Below, one piece after another: positions 61,468 to 64,000 of a stretch of DNA of 64,000 bases. The number at the start of each line of letters is the position of its first letter. Position 1 is the first letter of the stretch. This DNA comes from Drosophila pseudoobscura (Eukaryota > Arthropoda > Insecta > Diptera > Drosophilidae). Both the position numbers and the translations under genes were made by a program. The stretch is taken from contig NC_046683.1 of the NCBI RefSeq assembly GCF_009870125.1, positions 26,502,129 to 26,566,128 of the forward strand, given 5' to 3'. The notes under the pieces are model-generated. The model had not been told where the DNA came from, did not search any database, and saw nothing but the letters and a program-made list of their open reading frames with translations.

Positions 61468-64000
61468 TGTACTATTTTTCCATGCACTATCAGAACGTTC
61501 GCAGTTTGCTGGGAAAATTGCGTCAAATTCATACTAATAGCGCGTCCTTTGATTTCGATGCCATCGCGTTTACCGAAACCTGGCTTAACTCCTTTGTCAA
61601 TGATCATGAAATTTTCATTGATAGTTACACTATTTATAGAATGGACCGCCCATCTTTTGGAGGTGGGGTTCTGATTGCAGTTAAATCTGTTTTCTCATCT
61701 GAGTTATTCCCATTTAATAACATTCACGGAATTGAATTTGTTGCAGTCAAAGTTCGTGTTGGCTCCGCATTTTTCTATTTAACCTGCTCTTACATTCCTC
61801 CCAGGTCTGATGCTGAGCTTTACTTACACCACCTCTCAGCAATTAATATTGTTGTTTCTGCATTAGGGTGCCATGATCGAATTATTGTCATGGGGGACTT
61901 TAACCTCCCATTTCTTTTTTGGCTGCCTTGTGATGACGCTAACCTGTTGTTTCCCAATTGCCATAATGACTTTATCAATGGGCTAACGGATAGTTCCCTT
62001 GTCCAAATTAATGCCGTTAAAAACATGAGGGACAGACTTCTTGACCTCGTTTTTGTTAACGATGGTTCTCTTGCTACGGTATCTAGAGCAAGTCCAATAT
62101 CTCTCCCTGAAGATCCTTACCATCCAACTTTGTTGATATCACTGGAGTGTACACAATCTGGATGTGTTGACAGTTCCATGGCTCCTTGTCACATAAAGTG
62201 TTTTCGCAAAACAAACTTTATCGATTTAGATCTACATCTCTCGCGTGTTGATTGGTCGTTTCTTTATTCATTACCGAACATAGATGCAACTGTTAACTCG
62301 TTTTATAGTTCTATTTACTCCGCCCTAAATACGTTTGTTCCAGATATCACTGTACCTGTATCGTCCAAACCTCCTTGGTTCTCCAAGTATTTATCATACT
62401 TAAAAAATAATAAATCCCGGCTCTATAAAAAGTACCAGAAGTCGGGCTCCACGTTGGCTTTAGCTCTATACTCCTCCGCTCGCTCTCTGTTCCTTGCCGT
62501 CAATGGTCAGTGTTATAATCATTACCTTTCACAATGTAGTAGAAACTTTCGTAGTGATCCTAAAAAATTCTATTCGTTCGTTAACTCTAAGCGCAAGTCA
62601 AACGTTTTTCCTCCGTCCCTTCATTACCAGAACAAAACAGAAGCTTCTGCTGTTGGTATTGCAAATTTATTCGCTAACTTTTTCCAAACAACGTACTCGT
62701 CTCATATTTACAACGCATCCACTCCGTATCCGTACCACCTACCTCAAGCTAACAGCATTTTTCTGCCCATTTTCGAGGAAAGCGTTGTGCTGGAAGGTTT
62801 GTCATCTATGGACATATCGTTTTCTGCGGGTCCAGATAAGGTACCAAGTTGCATCTTAAAACACTGTGCCCAGTCCCTTTGCAAACCCTTGACCTTTCTC
62901 TTCAACCTCTCCTTGGAACAGTCTTGTCTCCCAGTAATTTGGAATGAGTCCTATATCATTCCGCTTCACAAAAAAGGTTCAAGATCAAACATTGAAAACT
63001 ATCGTGGTATCGCAAAGCTTTCCGCCATCCCGAAGCTTCTTGAGTTCCTGGTCACCCGGCAACTTCAACATCTTTATTGCAGCTTGATATCTCCGTCGCA
63101 ACATGGTTTTTTCAGACATCGTTCAACATCGACTAACCTTCTTGAGTTTTCTAACCTAATCCACCGTGGTTTTCAAATTGGTTTGCAGACGGATGTAGTT
63201 TTTACTGACTTCAGCAAGGCATTCGATTCTGTGAACCATGCTCTGCTTATTCACAAGCTCTCTCTATTAGGGTTCCCAACGAATCTTCTAGATTGGATTT
63301 TGTCCTATCTCTCTAACCGTACTCAACGTGTTTTGTTTTCTAACGTGTTGTCAAATACTGTTAATGTTACTTCAGGTGTGCCACAGGGAAGTCATCTGGG
63401 CCCGCTTCTGTTTATTTTATTTGTGAATGACCTTCCTCAAGTTATAACATACTCTACTACACTAATGTATGCTGATGATGTCAAAATCTGTCTTTCTTAC
63501 TCTGATTGGTATTTGCACACACGCCTTCAACTTGATCTATGTGAACTACACTATTGTGGTGTTCAACTAATCTTCTTTTTCTGAACCTTTCCAAATGCAA
63601 ACTTATGACATTTTACCGTCGCGCTCCTCATTTTGTCCCATATGTTCTAGGAAATCATGTCCTTGAGCGAATTTCGAGTTCAAATGACCTCGGAGTCCTT
63701 TTTGATCATAAGATGTGTTTTAACACCCATATAGCTGCAACTGTAAATAAAGCCAAGGGTGTTTTAGCGTTCATCAAGCGTTGGTCCAAGGAGTTTGACG
63801 ACCCGTACGTTACGAAACAACTGTATATCTCGTTAGTACGTCCTATATTGGAGTATTGTTCTTTTGTGTGGAGCCCGCAGTATAAAGAACAGCAGGCTGT
63901 TATTGAATCCGTGCAAAAGCAATTTTTAATTTTTGCCCTTCGGAACTTAAACTGGGACTCAGGTAGAATCTTGCCACCCTACCGGTCTAGGCTAAATCTT
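61467..64000 (+). pseudogene. CR1 ORF2, copy 3: endonuclease and RT, frameshifted near 63553
   Basis: Endonuclease as in copy 1, then RT with SAGPDKVPS, FTDFSKAFDSVNH, GVPQGSHLGPLLF and YADD at 63468-63479. The frame from 61467 ends at 63584; one frame over, WCSTNLLFLNLSKCKLM continues with NDLGVLFD, HI-x3-VNKAKG and RPILEYCSFVW to the window end, so a single-base indel lies near 63553. It shows what copies 1 and 2 lost at the fold-back. Confidence 0.82.

Larger units (their letters stand above)
60261..64000 (+). mobile_element. CR1-clade LINE, copy 3, runs off the window
   Basis: The most complete CR1 copy: leader, ORF1, endonuclease and RT through YADD into the thumb. It is cut only by the window edge. 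It differs from copies 1 and 2 at scattered sites and appears less derived. Confidence 0.82.

Overview
The window is a block of dipteran, most likely Drosophila, heterochromatin built almost entirely from nested and rearranged transposable elements. The evidence is the element set: a Jockey-clade LINE, LOA-clade LINEs (I superfamily, with RNase H), CR1-clade LINEs with a PHD-type ORF1, an mdg1/412-type Ty3/gypsy element primed by tRNA-Arg, and an insect-type Cys-loop channel copy. I see no intact single-copy host gene, tRNA, rRNA or CRISPR.

Layout. 1-4935: Jockey-clade LINE (+) with three in-frame stops, ending in poly(A). 4936-5394: unidentified fragment that is also the target of the next element. 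5395-11884: LOA-A (+), starting with a putative HDV-like self-cleaving ribozyme and carrying a captured ligand-gated channel copy (7392-9260). 11897-13811: spacer SP1. 13812-17329: LOA-B. 17342-19361: spacer SP2. LOA-B/SP and LOA-C form a tandem array with a 5.45-5.55 kb period. 19362-28305: LOA-C, interrupted by a full-length LOA on the minus strand (LOA-N, 22105-27474) with both ORFs open. 28306-30740: unidentified DNA with two 620-bp non-autonomous DNA elements. 30745-33893: CR1-clade LINE.

At 33893/33897 the sequence folds back. 33897 to about 57260 is the reverse complement of 32807 back to about 5750, giving an imperfect palindrome with arms of 23-27 kb and a 1.09 kb loop. The arms differ by large events. 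The left arm has LOA-N and one extra tandem unit; the right arm has a 7.1 kb LTR retrotransposon (40468-47567). From about 57270 to the window end, a third, direct copy of the 27.2-33.9 kb segment begins. It is joined inside the 5' region of LOA and lacks one of the small DNA elements.

How it fits together: LINEs and an LTR element were inserted one into another; tandem duplication, inverted duplication and at least one crossover between LOA copies then multiplied the nest. The channel copy was carried along and now lies in both orientations. Only LOA-N looks potentially autonomous. The mdg1-like element is young (LTRs differ at about 3 of 380 sites by my reading) but has gag frameshifts and a pol stop. 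The inverted layout could give double-stranded or piRNA-type transcripts, which is inference only. An assembly artefact at the fold-back must be excluded first.
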